Position numbers and translations under genes: made by a program
Shown here: positions 52,133-62,442 of the stretch, piece after piece
Position numbering within the stretch: position 1 is the stretch's first letter
Layout of the letters: the number at the start of each line of letters is the position of its first letter
The notes under the pieces: generated by a model
The model's input: the letters and a program-made list of their open reading frames with translations, nothing else
Databases searched by the model: none
What the model was told of the DNA's origin: nothing
NCBI RefSeq assembly: GCF_002939945.1
Contig: NZ_MDEB01000001.1
Span: forward strand, 919,606 to 983,605
Direction: 5' to 3'
Source: Xanthomonas arboricola pv. populi
GTDB lineage: Bacteria; Pseudomonadota; Gammaproteobacteria; Xanthomonadales; Xanthomonadaceae
DNA: 64,000 nucleotides

Positions 52133-52555
52133 ATGACTTCGCAGCACCATAGCGGCTTGCCGCCGTCCATCCTGGTTTCCAGCCATGACCTCGCCCGGCT
52201 TGAGGCCCTGCTCGACTCCCCTGCTTTCAACAAGCACCCGGCCGCCACCGCGCTGAGTGATGAACTGGGCCGCGCACGCGTCGTGCCGCCCGACCAGATT
52301 CCAGGCGATGTCGTCACCATGCACTCCCGCATCGATTGCGAAGATGAGCTGCATGGCGAACGGCATACGCTCACCCTTGTGTATCCGCACGAAGCCGATG
52401 TGCAGCACGGCCGCATCTCGGTGCTGGCGCCGGTCGGCAGTGCGCTGCTCGGCCTGTCAGTCGGTCAGCGCATCGACTGGCGCACGCCCGACGGGCGTGA
52501 CCTGCGTCTGCGTGTCAGCGCCGTGCACGATCAACATGCATTGGCCGGCGCCTGA
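52133..52555 (+). CDS. rnk: nucleoside diphosphate kinase regulator / GreA-like protein
   Basis: The 140-residue protein has an N-terminal helical part and a C-terminal FKBP-like GreA/B domain (GDVVTMHSRIDCEDELHGERHTLTLVYPHEAD, then ISVLAPVGSALLGLSVGQRIDW). This matches Rnk, an RNA-polymerase-interacting Gre homologue without transcript-cleavage acidic tips. Start follows AAGGAG at six bases. Confidence 0.88.
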   Translation: MTSQHHSGLPPSILVSSHDLARLEALLDSPAFNKHPAATALSDELGRARVVPPDQIPGDVVTMHSRIDCEDELHGERHTLTLVYPHEADVQHGRISVLAPVGSALLGLSVGQRIDWRTPDGRDLRLRVSAVHDQHALAGA

Positions 52556-52630
52556 CTTCCCACGCCAGGCGCGCTACCGTAGCGCGCTGCGTCCTATCCA
52601 CGACCCGTTCCACGATTCGAGAGAACCCGC

Positions 52631-53596
52631 ATGACTGCTCCCTCCAAGCTTGCTCAGTTGCGTGACCTGTCCGTTGTCGTTGCCGACACCGGCGACTACG
52701 ACGCCATCAAGCGTCTGAAGCCGGTCGACTGCACCACCAACCCCACCCTGGTCAAGAAAGCATTGGACCTGCCGGTGTATGCCGATCTGATCGAGCGCGA
52801 ACTGGCTTGGGGCCGCGAACACGGCGGGGAAGACCGCACAGCCACCGTCAACGAAGTGGCCGACCGCCTCACCATTGGCGTCGGTGTCAAGCTGGCCGAA
52901 CTGGTGCCGGGCCGGGTCTCCACCGAAGTCGATGCCGATCTGGCACACGACACCGAGGAGACCGTCGCCAAGGCGCGCAAGTTCATCGCGATGTACGCCG
53001 AGCGTGGCGTGTCCAAGGACAAGATCCTGATCAAGATCGCGGCCACCTGGGAAGGCATCGAAGCGGCCCGCCAGCTGCAGCGCGAAGGCATCGACTGCAA
53101 CCTGACCCTGATCTTCAACCGGTCGCAGGCGCTGGCCTGTGCTGAAGCAGGTGTGTTCCTGATCTCGCCGTTCGTCGGCCGCATCCTGGATTACTACGTT
53201 GCCCAGGGGCAGACCCCGGCCAGCATCGACGAAGACCCGGGCGTGGTGTTCGTGCGCACGGTCTACACCGAGTTCAAGCAGCGTGGCTCGTCCACCGTGG
53301 TGATGGGCGCCTCGTTCCGCTCCACCGCGCAGATCGAAGCGCTGGCCGGTTGCGATCGTCTGACCATCTCGCCGGAGCTGCTGGAAAAGCTCGACGCCGA
53401 ACACGGGCAGCTGCCGCGCAAGCTCTCGCCTGCGCAGGCCGGCAACGCGCAGATCACCCCGATCGACAGCGACAGCTTCGCTACCGATCTGGCGGCCGAC
53501 CCGATGGCCACCGAAAAGCTGGCCAGCGGCATCGACGCCTTCGCCAAGGATCTGCAGGCACTGCGCAAGACCATCACCGACAAGCTCGCCGGCTGA
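52631..53596 (+). CDS. tal: transaldolase
   Basis: Transaldolase moves dihydroxyacetone units in the non-oxidative pentose phosphate path. The 321-residue protein has [13 protein letters not shown] near residue 32 and the Schiff-base Lys135 in [11 protein letters not shown]. Its length and motifs fit the TalB type. A terminator follows. Confidence 0.97.
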   Translation: MTAPSKLAQLRDLSVVVADTGDYDAIKRLKPVDCTTNPTLVKKALDLPVYADLIERELAWGREHGGEDRTATVNEVADRLTIGVGVKLAELVPGRVSTEVDADLAHDTEETVAKARKFIAMYAERGVSKDKILIKIAATWEGIEAARQLQREGIDCNLTLIFNRSQALACAEAGVFLISPFVGRILDYYVAQGQTPASIDEDPGVVFVRTVYTEFKQRGSSTVVMGASFRSTAQIEALAGCDRLTISPELLEKLDAEHGQLPRKLSPAQAGNAQITPIDSDSFATDLAADPMATEKLASGIDAFAKDLQALRKTITDKLAG

Positions 53597-53922
53597 TTGC
53601 AGCGCCGCGGTTCGCGCCAACGACGCCTGCAGCCTATCTGCTGTAGGCGTTCTGGTTTTTGCAGTCTGGCTGCGCAGCAAGCTGCGGCCACGACGCGCAA
53701 GCAACGCGGGCCGGCGATGCTGGCGTTGGGAACTGCGGCTAGTACTCGCTAGGCACCGCTGAGCTCGTGGGCGCGTTGACGCCTGCGCAGCCGCCACTGA
53801 GCTGCCATGCGCCCGTTTTGGTCTGATCGGCGCGCGCATCGACGCCGCTCTCCACACTTCGCTTACATCCATCGGACCGGCACTGCCTAGAATCCGGGGT
53901 TTCTCAACTGGCGTAGCGGACA
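53597..53922. other. intergenic region after tal
   Basis: 326 bases hold the terminator at 53623-53660 and no gene. The part before the DJ-1 gene shows no convincing promoter hexamers. Confidence 0.55.
53623..53660 (+). terminator. terminator after tal
   Basis: ACGCCTGCAG (53623) pairs with CTGC...AGGCGT (to 53650) with a small bulge, then TTCTGGTTTTT. About 27 bases past the tal stop. Confidence 0.7.
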
Positions 53923-54492
53923 ATGGCAAACATTGCAGTGGTGATGGTCGACGGCGTGGCCGATTGGGAAATTGGCGTCGTCCTGCCGGCGGCGCGCGAA
54001 TGGTTCGGCGACCAGGTCGCCATCGCCAGCATCGATGGTCAGCCGGTGCAGTCGATCGGCGGGCTGCGCATCACCCCGGACTTCGCCCTCTCCGATCTGG
54101 CGCCGCTGGACGCCGATCTCTGGATCCTGCCCGGCAGCGAGCGTTGGCAGGCCGGCGAAATCCCCGGCCTGAGCGGCCTGCTGGTCGAGCGCGTGCAGCA
54201 CCAGCGGCCGGTCGCCGCGATCTGCGGTGCCACCATCGCCCTGGCCTATGCCGGCCTGCTCGACGAACGCGCGCATACCAGCAACGCGCTGGCCTTCTTG
54301 CAGGAACACGTGGTGCCTTACGCCGGTGCTGCGCAATACCGGCACGAAAAGGTCGTGACCGCCGATGGCGTGATCACCGCACCCGGCACCAGTCCGGTCG
54401 GCTTTGCGCTTGCCTGCATGCGGCTGCTGCATCCGGAACGCACCGACATGCTCGCCCAGTTGCGCGGCATGTTCGCCGGTGAGTTCGTCTGA
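53923..54492 (+). CDS. DJ-1/PfpI family protein
   Basis: The 189-residue protein has the class I glutamine amidotransferase-like fold. It starts ANIAVVMVDGVADWEIG, with a conserved acidic residue near the N-terminus, and carries the nucleophile Cys in VAAICGATIALAYAG (about residue 100). Members include glyoxalase III, chaperone/deglycase and protease-like proteins; which applies is not clear. It lies in a neighbourhood of oxidative damage genes. Confidence 0.88.
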   Translation: MANIAVVMVDGVADWEIGVVLPAAREWFGDQVAIASIDGQPVQSIGGLRITPDFALSDLAPLDADLWILPGSERWQAGEIPGLSGLLVERVQHQRPVAAICGATIALAYAGLLDERAHTSNALAFLQEHVVPYAGAAQYRHEKVVTADGVITAPGTSPVGFALACMRLLHPERTDMLAQLRGMFAGEFV

Positions 54493-54754
54493 TTCAGCCG
54501 AGCTGATGCGGCGTATCTGGAGCGACGCATTCGGTTCGCCGCACTGATCTGCATTGCAGATCCGCCGCACGCACGCCCTCGCGACCGCTGTACGCAAAAA
54601 GATGGCCACGTCGTCTCCGACGTCGCCATTCAAGTGGCCTGGCATGCACTGCCATGCGCTGCCTGATCGTGATAATCCTGCCGGTCACTGTTGGCCATCG
54701 GCACGCCGCCACGATCACGTGGATGACAGCGCTTCAATCCGGCCCGCCTTTCCG

Positions 54755-55405
54755 TCAGGCATCCAGCCCGATCGGGCAACTCACGCCCGTTCCGCCAAGC
54801 CCGCAGTAGCCATTGGGATGCTTGGCGAGATATTGCTGGTGATCGTCTTCGGCGTAATAGAACGTGGGCGCCGGGAAACGGATCTCCGTGGTGATCGCGC
54901 CATACCCGGCTGCATCCAGTTGCTGCTGATACGCATCGCGGCTGGCAAGCGCGGCGTCGTATTGCGCCGGTGTCGTGCAATAGATCGCAGAGCGGTACTG
55001 CGTGCCGACATCGTTGCCCTGCTGCATGCCCTGGGTGGGGTCGTGGCTTTCCCAGAACGTACGCAGCAATTGCGCAAACGACACCGTCTCTGCGTCATAG
55101 ACCACCAGTACCGCCTCTGTATGGCCGGTCTGCCCGGAACACACTTCGCCGTAGGTGGCGTTGGGTGTTTCGCCGCCGGCATAACCCACCGCCGTGGTGT
55201 ACACCCCTGGCAGGTTCCAGAACTTGCGTTCTGCACCCCAGAAGCAGCCAAGCCCGAACTGCACCTGGGCCAGGCCGGTGAACTCCCCGCGCAACGGATG
55301 GCCGTTGATCAGGTGCGTGTTGTGGAGCGGTAGTGCCTGCTCGCGTCCGGGTAACGCCTCGCCCGGACGTGGCATGCGTTGTTTGAAAGCGCCGATTCCC
55401 AGCAT
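54755..55405 (-). CDS. msrA: peptide methionine (S)-S-oxide reductase
   Basis: MsrA repairs oxidised methionine. The 216-residue protein has the catalytic Cys54 in [24 protein letters not shown] (Cys about residue 89), and C-terminal Cys residues in [16 protein letters not shown] for recycling. The N-terminal extension before the domain matches the E. coli layout. The ATG at 55405 gives that form. Confidence 0.96.
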   Translation of the reverse strand: MLGIGAFKQRMPRPGEALPGREQALPLHNTHLINGHPLRGEFTGLAQVQFGLGCFWGAERKFWNLPGVYTTAVGYAGGETPNATYGEVCSGQTGHTEAVLVVYDAETVSFAQLLRTFWESHDPTQGMQQGNDVGTQYRSAIYCTTPAQYDAALASRDAYQQQLDAAGYGAITTEIRFPAPTFYYAEDDHQQYLAKHPNGYCGLGGTGVSCPIGLDA

Positions 55406-55487
55406 GGTGCAACTCCGCAATCGTGAGGATTGCCTGCTGGATGGCGCCTGCCGTAGCGGCTTTCAAGCCACTACGGCCGATGCGGCG

Positions 55488-56003
55488 TTACTTCCGGGTC
55501 ACCGAGGCGGTGGCTGTGTCCACTTCCGGCATCGCCGAGCTGTGGTGGTTGATGATCAGCCACGTGTCGTCGCGCTTTTCGTACACGAAGGTGTAACGCG
55601 CCTGCACCTTGCTCTTCTTGCCGTCCTTGTCGGTCAGCGTGAAGGTGTACACGCCGGCATCCACCGCGCTGTCGTCATCGAGCACGCGCACGGTGCGGTA
55701 GTTGACCACGCCCTGCGGCTTCTTGGTCAGGAACATCTCGAAGTACTTTTCGATCTGCTCGCGCGAGGCGCGCACTTCGTTGGAAACGGTCGGCAGCAAC
55801 ACACCGTCCGGCGCGTACAGATCGGCCACCTTGTGCGGATTGCCGGTGGCCAGGGCCGCGTTCCATGTGTCGAACAGCGCGGCGACTTCACGTTCTTCGC
55901 CGCCCGCAGGCAACGTGGCCTTGTCGGTGTAGTGGATCACGCCGCCAGCCAGCGCCGGGGCGGCAACCAGGGCCATAACCAGAGAGAACAGAGTGCGACG
56001 CAT
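55488..56003 (-). CDS. exported SnoaL-like/DUF4440 protein
   Basis: The 171-residue protein has a signal peptide (to about residue 19, ALA-G) and an NTF2-like domain: EVAALFDTWNAALATGNPHKVADLYAPDGVLLPT, then YTFVYEKRDDTWLIINHHSS. This fits the SgcJ/EcaC and CaMKII-association-like families. Such proteins bind small ligands; no catalytic set can be named. A longer frame upstream would lose the signal peptide. Confidence 0.87.
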   Translation of the reverse strand: MRRTLFSLVMALVAAPALAGGVIHYTDKATLPAGGEEREVAALFDTWNAALATGNPHKVADLYAPDGVLLPTVSNEVRASREQIEKYFEMFLTKKPQGVVNYRTVRVLDDDSAVDAGVYTFTLTDKDGKKSKVQARYTFVYEKRDDTWLIINHHSSAMPEVDTATASVTRK

Positions 56004-56127
56004 GGGAAATCTCCGTGTGGTGGATGGGGGTGCCTCATCGGGCAAGCGCAGTATCGAAACCAAGCGGCCCCAAAAATTCTGCCGGGTGGCATATACTCAA
56101 ATATGCTGATCGGCCTAGAGCGAACGT

Positions 56128-56835
56128 ATGGAAACCCCTACCAATGCTGGCGATTGGCGCCTGACGCTACGCCGCGAAGCATCCGACAGCGCACGCTGGC
56201 AGGCGCTCTGGGAGGCCGCGGTGGCGCTGCGCCAGGCACAGACGCCGGAGCAGGCCTGCGACGCGGTGCTGGGCCGGGTGCTGCTGTTGCTGGGCCTGGA
56301 ACATGGCGCGGTGCTGGCACAGCGCGGGCCACGCGCACAGGTGCTGGCCAGCCGCGGCCGCGCATTGCCGCCCGGAGCCAGCGCTGCCGGCGACGGCCAT
56401 GAAGCGGCCTGGCTGATGCCACCGCGCCCGGCCGATATCCGCGAGGCCAGGGTGCCGATCCATGCGCTGGGCAGCACCCTCGGCATGCTGTGCGTGGCCT
56501 GGAACGACAACCGTCCCGCCCCCGGCAACGATGACGTCCAGGCGCTGCAGGCCTTCGCATTGCTGCTGCCGGCGATGGTGGCCGAGCCGGCCAGACCGCT
56601 CGCCACGCGTCGGCGCAAGCCGGTGCAGGACGACCGCCTCGGCACGCTCAGCAAGCGCGAGAAACAGGTGTTGTCACTGCTGCCGCGCGGCCTCACCAAT
56701 GCCACGCTGGCAGCTGAACTGGGGATTTCTCCCGGCACGGTCAAGGTGCATGTGGAGCGGATCCTGCAGAAACTTGAGGTAAAAGATCGCACCCAGGCTG
56801 CGGTGTACGCGGTCCAAGCCGGACTGGCGCTATGA
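56128..56835 (+). CDS. LuxR-type regulator with a GAF-like N-domain
   Basis: The 235-residue protein has an N-terminal GAF-like part (about residues 25-150, LLLLGLEHGAVLAQRG, LGMLCVAWND) and a C-terminal LuxR HTH (LSKREKQVLSLLPRGLTNATLAAELGISPGTVKVHVERILQKL, about residues 174-216). It has no receiver domain. It is coupled to a hybrid kinase (ATGA overlap), so it may be the output regulator of that system by an unusual route. Confidence 0.9.
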   Translation: METPTNAGDWRLTLRREASDSARWQALWEAAVALRQAQTPEQACDAVLGRVLLLLGLEHGAVLAQRGPRAQVLASRGRALPPGASAAGDGHEAAWLMPPRPADIREARVPIHALGSTLGMLCVAWNDNRPAPGNDDVQALQAFALLLPAMVAEPARPLATRRRKPVQDDRLGTLSKREKQVLSLLPRGLTNATLAAELGISPGTVKVHVERILQKLEVKDRTQAAVYAVQAGLAL

Positions 56836-58742
56836 ATGCATTGGCGGTGCGTTGGAACGATTGGCCGATCACCCGCAAGAGCCTGGCGGTGGTGACCCTG
56901 CCCCTGCTGCTGCTGGCGGTCGCCTTGATGGCGATCTACAGCGTGGAGCGGCAGAACATCGCCGCCGAAAACGATGTGCGGCAGACGCTGGAAGTGCTGA
57001 GCGATCTGTACGAAGCACACGCGCTATTGGCTGAAACCGCGGCCGGCGTGCGCGGGTATCGGCTGGTGCGCCGCGATGAATTCCTCACCCCGTACCGCGA
57101 TGCCGAACCGCGCCTGCAACGGGTGGCCGAGCGGCTGTCGCAACGCATCACCGAGCCGGGGCAGGCGCAGCGGTTTGCACGCATCAAACCGCTGTTTGCG
57201 GAAAAGATGCAGGGCTGGCGCCGCTTGCTGGCGCCGGATCTGAGCCGCGAAGAAGAGATCCGCCAGCTGTGGGACGGCAAGTACAAGCTCGACATCCTGC
57301 GTGCCGAACTGCGCGAACTGCGCAATTACGAAACCGCGCAGTTGCAGGTACGTACCGCCAAGGCGCAAGGACTGCGCCAGCGCAATCTCATCATTACCCT
57401 GAGTGCGGCAATGCTCGGCGGCCTGGGCGCGGTGTTTGCGGTGGCGTGGTTCGCCTCGGCGCTCTCCGGGCGCCTGCGCACGCTGGCCGCCAATGCCGAC
57501 CGGCTGGGCGAAGGCCTGCCGCTGGCACCGCAGCCGCGTGCCGGCGATGAGCTGGGACAGGTCGGCCAGCGCCTGGCGCAGGCCAGCGAACTGCTCGCCG
57601 CACGTGGGGCCGAAGCGCAACTGGCACGGCGCGAGGCAGAAACCGCCAACCGCGCAAAGACCGAATTCCTGTCGCGCAGCAGCCACGAACTGCGCACGCC
57701 GCTCAATGCGATCCTGGGCTATGCGCAGGTGCTGGAAATGGATCTGCCCGAGCCCGGGCATCGCCGTCATCTGCAGCATATTCTCGGCGCCGGCCGGCAC
57801 CTTCTCGGGCTGATCACCGAGCTGCTGGACATCGCGCGCATCGAGGCCGAGCAACTGGATCTGAGCCCGGAGCCGATCTCGGTGCGTGCGGCCGTCCACG
57901 AGGCCCTGGGCCTGATCGCCCCGGACGCGGACAAGCACGGCATCGCGCTGCAACCGGCGGCCATCGACGGGCCGTGGACGGTGCGCGCCGATGCGCAGCG
58001 CCTGCGCCAGGTGCTGCTCAATCTGCTGTCGAATGCGGTCAAGTTCAATCGCACCGGCGGGCAGGTGCAGGTGAGCGCGCAGCCGGATGGCGAGCAGGTG
58101 CGCATCACGGTCGCCGACCAGGGCGCGGGCCTGACGCCGGCACAGATCGAGCGGCTGTTCACGCCGTTCGAGCGGCTGGGTGCGGAGCGCTCGGCGGTGG
58201 AAGGCACCGGGTTGGGCCTGGCACTGAGCAAGCGGCTGATCGAAGCGATGGGCGGGCGCATCGGCGTGGACAGCAGCCGCGATGGCGCACGCTTCTGGAT
58301 CTCGCTGCCGCAGGGCGAACCGCAACGCAGCGAGCCGGCGCGCACCATCGTGCCGCCGAGTAATGCGGGCACGGGCGTATGCCGGCTGCTGAGCATCGAA
58401 GACAACCCGTCCAACCAGGCCCTGATCCGTACCCTCAGCGAACGTCGCCCGCAATGGCAGCTGCTGGAAGCGGCCAGCCTGGCACAGGCACGCGCGCTGC
58501 TGCAGCATGGCGTGCCGGATCTGATCCTGTTGGATCTGCATCTGAGCGACGGCAACGGCGAAGACCTGCTGCGCGAGCTGCAGGCGCAGCCGGCCACGGC
58601 CGGCTTGCCGGTGGTGGTGATCAGTGCAGACGCCACCACCGCCACCCTGGCGCGCGTCGGCAACCAGGGCGTGCGCGCGTATCTGACCAAGCCGCTCGAC
58701 GTGGCGGAATTCTTCACTGTGATCGACGGGCTGCTGGCATGA
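56832..58742 (+). CDS. hybrid sensor histidine kinase
   Basis: The 636-residue protein has a membrane segment (about residues 18-37) and a CHASE3-like periplasmic domain (about 40-180, ETAAGVRGYRLVRR). A second segment (about 186-210), a HAMP-like linker, HisKA with His285 (SSHELRTP), HATPase (NAVKFN, DQGAGL, GTGLGLALSKRL) and a C-terminal receiver with Asp568 (LILLDLHLSDG) follow. It overlaps both neighbours by four bases, forming a three-gene operon. Confidence 0.95.
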   Translation: MNALAVRWNDWPITRKSLAVVTLPLLLLAVALMAIYSVERQNIAAENDVRQTLEVLSDLYEAHALLAETAAGVRGYRLVRRDEFLTPYRDAEPRLQRVAERLSQRITEPGQAQRFARIKPLFAEKMQGWRRLLAPDLSREEEIRQLWDGKYKLDILRAELRELRNYETAQLQVRTAKAQGLRQRNLIITLSAAMLGGLGAVFAVAWFASALSGRLRTLAANADRLGEGLPLAPQPRAGDELGQVGQRLAQASELLAARGAEAQLARREAETANRAKTEFLSRSSHELRTPLNAILGYAQVLEMDLPEPGHRRHLQHILGAGRHLLGLITELLDIARIEAEQLDLSPEPISVRAAVHEALGLIAPDADKHGIALQPAAIDGPWTVRADAQRLRQVLLNLLSNAVKFNRTGGQVQVSAQPDGEQVRITVADQGAGLTPAQIERLFTPFERLGAERSAVEGTGLGLALSKRLIEAMGGRIGVDSSRDGARFWISLPQGEPQRSEPARTIVPPSNAGTGVCRLLSIEDNPSNQALIRTLSERRPQWQLLEAASLAQARALLQHGVPDLILLDLHLSDGNGEDLLRELQAQPATAGLPVVVISADATTATLARVGNQGVRAYLTKPLDVAEFFTVIDGLLA

Positions 58743-59203
58743 CACGCGACGAAATCCTGGGCTCGCGCATCCTCATCGTCGACGACGAGCCGGCCAATGT
58801 GCGGCTGCTCGAAGACCTGCTGCAGCGCGAAGGCTTCCAGCAGGTCATCGCCACCACCGACCCGCTACGGGTGATGGGGCTGGTGTCGGCATTCGCGCCG
58901 GACCTGATCCTGCTGGATCTGAAGATGCCGGAGCTCGACGGCTACGCGCTGTTGGAACAACTGGCGCGCTTGTCCGATCCCGGCCATTTTTTGCCGGTGA
59001 TCGTGCTCACCGCCGACCCCAGCCGCAGCGCGCGCCATCGCGCCCTGGGCCTGGGCGCCAAGGATTTTCTGACCAAGCCCCTGGACACCTTCGAGGTCGC
59101 GTTACGGGTCTGGAACGTGGCCGAAACCACCGTGCTGTTCAAGCGCCTGCGGGCGCTGGCGGCACCGGAGGCCGTGCCGCCCGGGTGGCGTCAGCCAGAA
59201 TGA
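58739..59203 (+). CDS. single-domain response regulator
   Basis: The 154-residue protein is a receiver with Asp60 (LILLDLKMPELDG), the acidic pair (IVDDEP) and Lys113 (FLTKPLD), plus about 30 extra C-terminal residues without an output domain. It overlaps the hybrid kinase stop (ATGA). It may act as a phosphate sink or connector. Confidence 0.93.
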   Translation: MTRDEILGSRILIVDDEPANVRLLEDLLQREGFQQVIATTDPLRVMGLVSAFAPDLILLDLKMPELDGYALLEQLARLSDPGHFLPVIVLTADPSRSARHRALGLGAKDFLTKPLDTFEVALRVWNVAETTVLFKRLRALAAPEAVPPGWRQPE

Positions 59204-59215
59204 TGCGTGCACGTC

Positions 59216-59282
59216 GTAGGAGCGCACCCGGGCGCGACGAGGCTTTCCCGGTAACGCCCGTCGCGCCCCGGTGCGCTCCTAC
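59216..59282. repeat. REP doublet (GCACCCGGGCGCGAC type)
   Basis: Arms 59216-59238 and 59260-59282 are reverse complements with one mismatch, ends GTAGGAGCGCACC. Same subtype as 45931-45996. Located between the response regulator and the convergent DUF2007 gene. Confidence 0.9.
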
Positions 59283-59295
59283 GACTGGTGCAACG

Positions 59296-59526
59296 CTACA
59301 GCGCGCGGGTGACCTCGCCGCACAATCCGATCTCCGCCAGCACCGCCTGCGCCTGGCTCAGGTGCAGGTCGGCCACGCAGACCTGCAGCACGCCGAATGC
59401 GGGCAGCTCGCCGGCACCGCCCAAGAGCGATTCGCCGAACACGAACGCGGTGATGCCGGCATCTTCCAGCGCGTGCTTGGCCAGATGCGCATCGATGATG
59501 TGACTGGCGCGATACGCGATCTGCAT
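59296..59526 (-). CDS. DUF2007 small protein
   Basis: The 76-residue protein (MQIAYRASHIIDAHLAKHALEDAGI) matches the DUF2007 putative signal-transducing family: an N-terminal strand-helix with A-H-L-A-K-H-A-L-E. It follows gst by one base, probably cotranscribed. Function unknown. Confidence 0.85.
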   Translation of the reverse strand: MQIAYRASHIIDAHLAKHALEDAGITAFVFGESLLGGAGELPAFGVLQVCVADLHLSQAQAVLAEIGLCGEVTRAL

Positions 59527-59527
59527 G

Positions 59528-60169
59528 TCAGCCACGCTCCAGGCGTTCGCGCTCGGCGCTCTGCTTCCACTCGCGCAGTGCCGGCAGCGCATCCAGTGCG
59601 GCCAGGTAATCGCCGGCAGTCTCGAACAGCGGTACGCCGTAGCTGGCAAAACGCAACGCGACCGGGGCGAACATGGCATCGACGATGCCGAAGTCGCCAC
59701 ACAGGAACTGCCCGGCATGGCCGTGCTCGGCGCGCAGGCTGGCCCACAGCGCCTGGATGCGGGTGATGTCGCGCTCGGCAGCCGCGTCCCAGTGGGCGGG
59801 GCCAGGAGCGCGGGCCAGATTCATCGGCAGCTGGGTGCGCAAGTCCGCGAAGCCCGCATGCATTTCCGCCGCCGCGGCACGCGCCTGCGCCCGCACGGAC
59901 AGCTCGGCCGGCCAGCCGCGGCCAGCGAGCCAGCGTTCGTTGACGTATTCGCAGATCGCCAGCGAGTCCCACACGTGCAGGGCACCGTCCCAGAGCACCG
60001 GCACCTTGCGGGTGGGCGAATATCCGGCAATACGCGCCTGAAACTCGGGCGTATCCAGCGGCAGACAGACTTCCTGGAACGGTACCTGGAAATGCCGCAG
60101 CAGCAGCCACGGGCGCAGCGACCAGGAGGACAGGGTCTTGTCGCCGATCACCAAGCGGGGCAAAGGCAT
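59528..60169 (-). CDS. gst: glutathione S-transferase
   Basis: The 213-residue protein has a thioredoxin-like N-domain (LVIGDKTLSSWSLRPWLLLRHF with a likely Ser active site, and GKVPVLWD-like RKVPVLWDG) and a helical C-domain. The pattern resembles beta/zeta-type bacterial GSTs. Substrate unknown. Confidence 0.92.
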   Translation of the reverse strand: MPLPRLVIGDKTLSSWSLRPWLLLRHFQVPFQEVCLPLDTPEFQARIAGYSPTRKVPVLWDGALHVWDSLAICEYVNERWLAGRGWPAELSVRAQARAAAAEMHAGFADLRTQLPMNLARAPGPAHWDAAAERDITRIQALWASLRAEHGHAGQFLCGDFGIVDAMFAPVALRFASYGVPLFETAGDYLAALDALPALREWKQSAERERLERG

Positions 60170-60482
60170 GCGCTGCTCGTTGCAGAGGGTCGGGGCAGCG
60201 TACGCGTCGGGGCCGGCGACCGCCAGCAGGGGCCGATGGGCGCTCCCGGCACGCCTTCACCCACCGGCGCGACCGCCTCACCGACAGTCACGCGTTGCAG
60301 CCAATAGCGGCCTTGAGGATGCCCATGGCACCACTAGATGGCGTTGGTGGCACTGGCCAAAGGGCCTGCTGGCGCTCCACGCCGCACCAGAAAGCACCAG
60401 CCCACCACGCAACATCCCCCGCCGCCTACCCCTAACCGGTGCCACCGCCTAAACTTGCGGTTTACCTATTGCTGATGCGCGC
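60170..60482. other. intergenic region before glnS
   Basis: 313 bases between divergent gst and glnS. No hairpin, promoter or gene can be called with confidence. The last 40 bases are less GC-rich and may hold the glnS promoter. Confidence 0.4.
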
Positions 60483-62222
60483 ATGTCCGAGACCCTAGCC
60501 ACCGACGCCACCGCCCCGGCGGAGAAGAAAGACTTCATCCGCCAGATCGTCCGCGAGGATCTGGCCAGCGGCAAGCACACGGTCATCCGCACCCGCTTCC
60601 CGCCCGAGCCCAACGGCTATCTGCATATCGGCCACGCCAAGGCGATCTGCCTGGATTTCGGCCTGGCCTCGGAGTTCGGCGGGCTGTGCAACCTGCGCCT
60701 GGACGACACCAACCCGGCCAAGGAAGACCCCGAGTTCGTGGTCGCCATCCAGGACGACGTGCGCTGGCTGGGGTTTGAGTGGGCGCAGTTGCGCCACGCA
60801 TCGGATTATTTCCAGGTGTATTACCTGGCCGCGGAAAAACTGATCCGCGACGGCCATGCCTTCGTCTGCGACCTGTCCGCCGAACAGGTGCGCGAGTACC
60901 GCGGCACGTTGACCGAGCCCGGCCGCAATTCGCCGTTCCGCGAACGCAGCGTCGAGGAAAACCTGGACCTGTTCCGGCGCATGCGCGCCGGCGAATTCCC
61001 CGATGGCGCGCGCACGCTGCGCGCCAAAATCGACATGGCCAGCGGCAACATCAACCTGCGCGATCCGGCGCTGTACCGCATCAAGCATGTCGAGCACCAG
61101 AACACCGGCAACGCCTGGCCGATCTACCCGATGTACGACTTCGCGCATTCGCTGGGCGATGCGGTGGAAGGCATCACCCATTCGCTGTGCACGCTGGAAT
61201 TCGAAGACCATCGCCCGCTCTACGACTGGTGCGTGGACAAGGTGGACCTGGCCGCGCATCCGGAGCTGCTGCAGCCGCTGCTGGACAAGGGCCTGCCGCG
61301 CGAGGCCGCCAAGCCGCGCCAGATCGAGTTCTCGCGCCTGAACATCAACTACACGGTGATGAGCAAGCGCAAGCTCACCGCGCTGGTGGAAGAACAGCTG
61401 GTGGATGGCTGGGACGACCCGCGCATGTACACGCTGCAGGGCCTGCGCCGGCGCGGCTATACGCCGGCAGCGATGCGGTTGTTCGTGGACCGGGTCGGCA
61501 TCAGCAAGCAGAATTCGCTGATCGATTTCTCGGTACTGGAAGGCTGCCTGCGCGAGGATCTGGATGCGGCCGCGGCGCGCCGCATGGCGGTGGTCGAGCC
61601 GCTCAAGCTGGTGCTGACCAATCTGCCGGAAGGCCACAGCGAGACGCTGAGCTTCTCCAATCATCCCAAGGACGAGAGCTTCGGTGCCCGCCAGGTGCCG
61701 TTCGCGCGCGAGCTGTGGATCGAGCGCGAGGATTTTGCCGAGGTTCCGCCCAAGGGCTGGAAGCGGCTGGTGCCCGGTGGCGAGATCCGCCTGCGCGGCG
61801 CCGGTATTGCGCGCGTGGACGAGGTGATCAAGAACGACGCGGGCGAGATCGTCGAGCTGCGTGGCTGGCTGGATCCGGAATCGCGTCCGGGCATGATCGG
61901 TTCCAACCGCAAGGTCAAGGGCACCATCCATTGGGTCAGCGCCGCGCATGCGGTGGAAGCGGAAATCCGTCTGTACGACCGCCTGTTCTCGGTGGAAAAG
62001 CCCGACGACGAGTCCGAGGGCAAGACCTACCGCGACTATCTCAACCCCGCCTCCAAGCGCAGCGTGCGCGGCTATGTGGAGCCGAGCGCGGCACAGGCGG
62101 CGCCCGAGCAGTCGTTCCAGTTCGAGCGCACCGGCTACTTCGTTGCCGACCGCCGCGACCACAGCGCCGCCACGCCGGTGTTCAACCGCAGCGTGACCCT
62201 GCGCGACACCTGGGCCAAGTGA
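60483..62222 (+). CDS. glnS: glutaminyl-tRNA synthetase
   Basis: GlnRS charges tRNA-Gln directly. The 579-residue class I synthetase has [13 protein letters not shown] (HIGH motif, about residue 44), [14 protein letters not shown] (KMSKS equivalent, about residue 291), and C-terminal anticodon-binding beta-barrels. Its presence means this organism does not need the transamidation route for Gln. The cognate tRNA-Gln lies at 11751-11827. Confidence 0.97.
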   Translation: MSETLATDATAPAEKKDFIRQIVREDLASGKHTVIRTRFPPEPNGYLHIGHAKAICLDFGLASEFGGLCNLRLDDTNPAKEDPEFVVAIQDDVRWLGFEWAQLRHASDYFQVYYLAAEKLIRDGHAFVCDLSAEQVREYRGTLTEPGRNSPFRERSVEENLDLFRRMRAGEFPDGARTLRAKIDMASGNINLRDPALYRIKHVEHQNTGNAWPIYPMYDFAHSLGDAVEGITHSLCTLEFEDHRPLYDWCVDKVDLAAHPELLQPLLDKGLPREAAKPRQIEFSRLNINYTVMSKRKLTALVEEQLVDGWDDPRMYTLQGLRRRGYTPAAMRLFVDRVGISKQNSLIDFSVLEGCLREDLDAAAARRMAVVEPLKLVLTNLPEGHSETLSFSNHPKDESFGARQVPFARELWIEREDFAEVPPKGWKRLVPGGEIRLRGAGIARVDEVIKNDAGEIVELRGWLDPESRPGMIGSNRKVKGTIHWVSAAHAVEAEIRLYDRLFSVEKPDDESEGKTYRDYLNPASKRSVRGYVEPSAAQAAPEQSFQFERTGYFVADRRDHSAATPVFNRSVTLRDTWAK

Positions 62223-62442
62223 GTCGGAACCGTGCCGGGGGCCCCAGCCATCCGGCGCGGATATGGCGGCAGGCAACCAAGCCGGCCTGGCTGCCGCGAT
62301 CGGCCACTGATGGCTGTCACCGCAGATCAGGCAAGCAGCGCAAAGCCACCTCAGCGCGTTGTCTCTTGAAGTAATGAACAAGCGCAATGGAGACTGCGTG
62401 CCGCACTTCGTTGCATGCTGCACGGCATGAGGGAGCAGCACG

